A DNA stretch of 64,000 nucleotides, from contig NZ_JAPTNL010000003.1 of NCBI RefSeq assembly GCF_026891095.1, positions 248,001-312,000 of the forward strand, given 5' to 3'. The position numbers and the translations under genes were made by a program. Source of the stretch: Roseovarius salincola (GTDB taxonomy: Bacteria; Pseudomonadota; Alphaproteobacteria; Rhodobacterales; Rhodobacteraceae). Under the pieces are notes generated by a model. The model saw only the letters and a list, made by a program, of their open reading frames with translations, was not told the origin of the DNA and made no database searches. Shown here in pieces: positions 63,701 to 64,000 of this stretch. Each line of letters opens with the position of its first letter. Positions within the stretch are counted from its first letter, which is position 1.

Positions 63701-64000
63701 TGTCCTTGTTTTCTTCGGGCTCCTCCTGTCCGTTGACCAGAAACAGCGTCACGAGACGATCGCCGTTGGCGTTCTTACCACGGACGGTTCCCTGCACGCG
63801 CACGTCGGGATTCTCGTCATCTGGCTTGCGTGAACTCAGCGGGCCTTCGGTCAGCGGAATGGTGATAGTGCCACCGCATGGAACACGCTGCCAGACCCGC
63901 GCCTTTACCTCCTCCTGCCGCGTTTCGAGGACGTTGCCCTCTCCGTCACGGATTTTCCTGTTCACGGATTTGGTATGGTCATGGTCGTGGACCCGGACAT
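60738..64000 (-). CDS. drmA: DrmA-like DISARM helicase, 5' end outside window
   Basis: At least 1087 residues visible, open to the window edge (an in-frame GTG at 63965 is unlikely to be the true start because codons upstream still read as protein). SF2-type helicase: ADLLWFPTGGGKTEAYLGVA is Walker A (about 62,890-62,935), LIIQDEFHLISGPLG is the DExx box, and VLATNMLSVGVDVNRLGLMV then TAEYIQATSRVGRASPGLVC are motifs V and VI. An intervening Cys block (SCPWCGTEIFD, YCGDKKGRC) may bind zinc. DrmA drives DNA tracking in DISARM. Confidence 0.92.
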   Translation of the reverse strand, partial: VRVHDHDHTKSVNRKIRDGEGNVLETRQEEVKARVWQRVPCGGTITIPLTEGPLSSRKPDDENPDVRVQGTVRGKNANGDRLVTLFLVNGQEEPEENKDSAWLFQPEVIATAHGTAQDSAIFRRRLAVPTDGDDPERDALEMVYRRQVEFAVGHGVAVHADTRAGDPERATLVRTEVMPQYEVPVTETPGLRPEDRFAMQEMIADGHLDMEVLADMERADLTAALQKLADDYGAWIDEQRARIGEEITNHDAQAVQALDRCKDIKQRLEEGIAVLADTGDERPLEAFRFANRAMARQRIHSMFALSRRRGENKPLSEFEVRKNRSWRPFQLAFVLLSLPSLADPLHRDRTEPHQALADLLWFPTGGGKTEAYLGVAAFAMAIRRLHRKIDGYDGTRGLGVIMRYTLRLLTLQQFQRASTLICAMEVIRRDAIANGDARLGRSPFTIGLWVGNKVTPGTTEDSHRAIQDIRDPDKYDEGNSSPAQLTSCPWCGTEIFDKRDIEVDKARKRTILYCGDKKGRCAFSKGQSSQEVHPGLPVVVVDEEIYHRPPSMMIATVDKFALMAWRGEARTLFGRATSACPRHGLLWPEADCNGNHRAYKGLPTTSVQTISPLRPPDLIIQDEFHLISGPLGTMVGLYETAIDELSGWKSGGHVVRPKIVASTATVRKAPEQVNNVFMRRVAVFPPHGLDISDNFFSIQRPIDQIPGRRYLGICSPGSSRPAMLIRVYTAFLTASQELFDRFGQAADPYMTTVGYFNSLRELGGMKRLAEDDVQTRSYRVQMSMVDRPGLAQRSVSNIGELTSRVSSRDIPKRLDQLEVKFKARFDPAAGKYVTEWEESDDRSVDVVLATNMLSVGVDVNRLGLMVVNGQPKGTAEYIQATSRVGRASPGLVCTVLTWARPRDLSHYETFEHYHSTFYKHVEAQSVTPFSPRAMDRGLTGALVSVARLANEEFNSNTGAGALDRTDNDAICHAASVLVERAWNVTQESKIKSLANTEIKSRIDEWCSEAKKGGRTLAYEKKGSGKDTMVALLKTPGIKAWDDFTVPMSMREVEPGVRLVMNKLRGGAGPDWMPPAAGNDDDGEEGS

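Larger units (their letters stand above)
15279..64000. mobile_element. integrative conjugative element (left part; right end not in window)
   Basis: Everything from the tRNA-Cys end to the window edge fits one conjugative element: integrase, RHH/XRE regulators, complete VirB2-B11 transfer operon, VirD4, relaxase, MobC-like protein, oriT candidate, ssb, ardC, parA, toxin-antitoxin pairs, IS debris and a DISARM-type locus. Chromosomal housekeeping genes stop at 15,278. It could alternatively be an integrated plasmid, given parA, or two abutting islands with the boundary near 53.9-55.4 kb. Confidence 0.75.

Noticed and set aside
15279-64000. CRISPR array
   Set aside because: No regularly spaced repeats with unique spacers were seen anywhere; the repeats found are hairpins, two-copy duplications or one 15-bp tandem.

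Overview
The window comes from a GC-rich alphaproteobacterium, most likely a member of the Rhodobacterales (Roseobacter group). The signs are the pcm - tolC - acidic polar-type protein block, the small membrane protein behind a HisC-like aminotransferase, a short conserved protein of the DUF6280 type, and the overall codon use. No database search was possible; every product name rests on reading motifs and order in the translated sequence.

Positions 1-15,278 are ordinary chromosome: a truncated ZntB/CorA-type ion transporter, valS, two PLP aminotransferases, a dual-specificity-type phosphatase, a glycosyltransferase, ygfZ, efp, a DUF6280-like gene, cobQ, a PopZ/DUF2497-like acidic protein, tolC, pcm and a tRNA-Cys gene. 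valS carries an AT-rich stretch of about 330 bp that looks foreign.

From the 3' end of tRNA-Cys to the right edge (about 48.7 kb, no right end seen) the DNA reads as an integrative conjugative element. It starts with a tyrosine integrase next to the tRNA, then small RHH/XRE regulators, a complete VirB-type type IV secretion operon (21.5-32.4 kb), a cargo zone, VirD4, a VirD2-like relaxase, a MobC-like protein and a strong oriT candidate (45.81-45.88 kb). Right of oriT lies a leading region in which almost all genes read leftward, toward oriT: a toxin-antitoxin pair set in a duplicated ssb 3' end, ssb, five small unknown genes, ardC, and parA with an RHH partner. Two long non-coding blocks in this region share three hairpins in the same order, one with compensatory base changes. 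They are candidates for single-stranded-DNA promoters that switch on leading-region genes just after entry into a recipient.

Two sets of cargo are unusual. Between virB6 and virD4, among remains of three IS families, sit (i) a five-gene envelope operon with a polytopic protein, a secreted protein, an M50-like membrane protease and an OmpA-domain protein, and (ii) an AT-rich two-gene module of unknown function. At the right end is a DISARM-type defence locus, drmA-drmB-drmC, continued by three tightly overlapping genes: a Vsr-like nuclease, a protein with a cyclotransferase-like start, and a 565-residue protein with a possible PD-(D/E)XK-like nuclease core. The three-gene extension is the best candidate for an undescribed system variant. 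The 5' end of drmA, and whatever methylase or helicase goes with it, lies outside the window.
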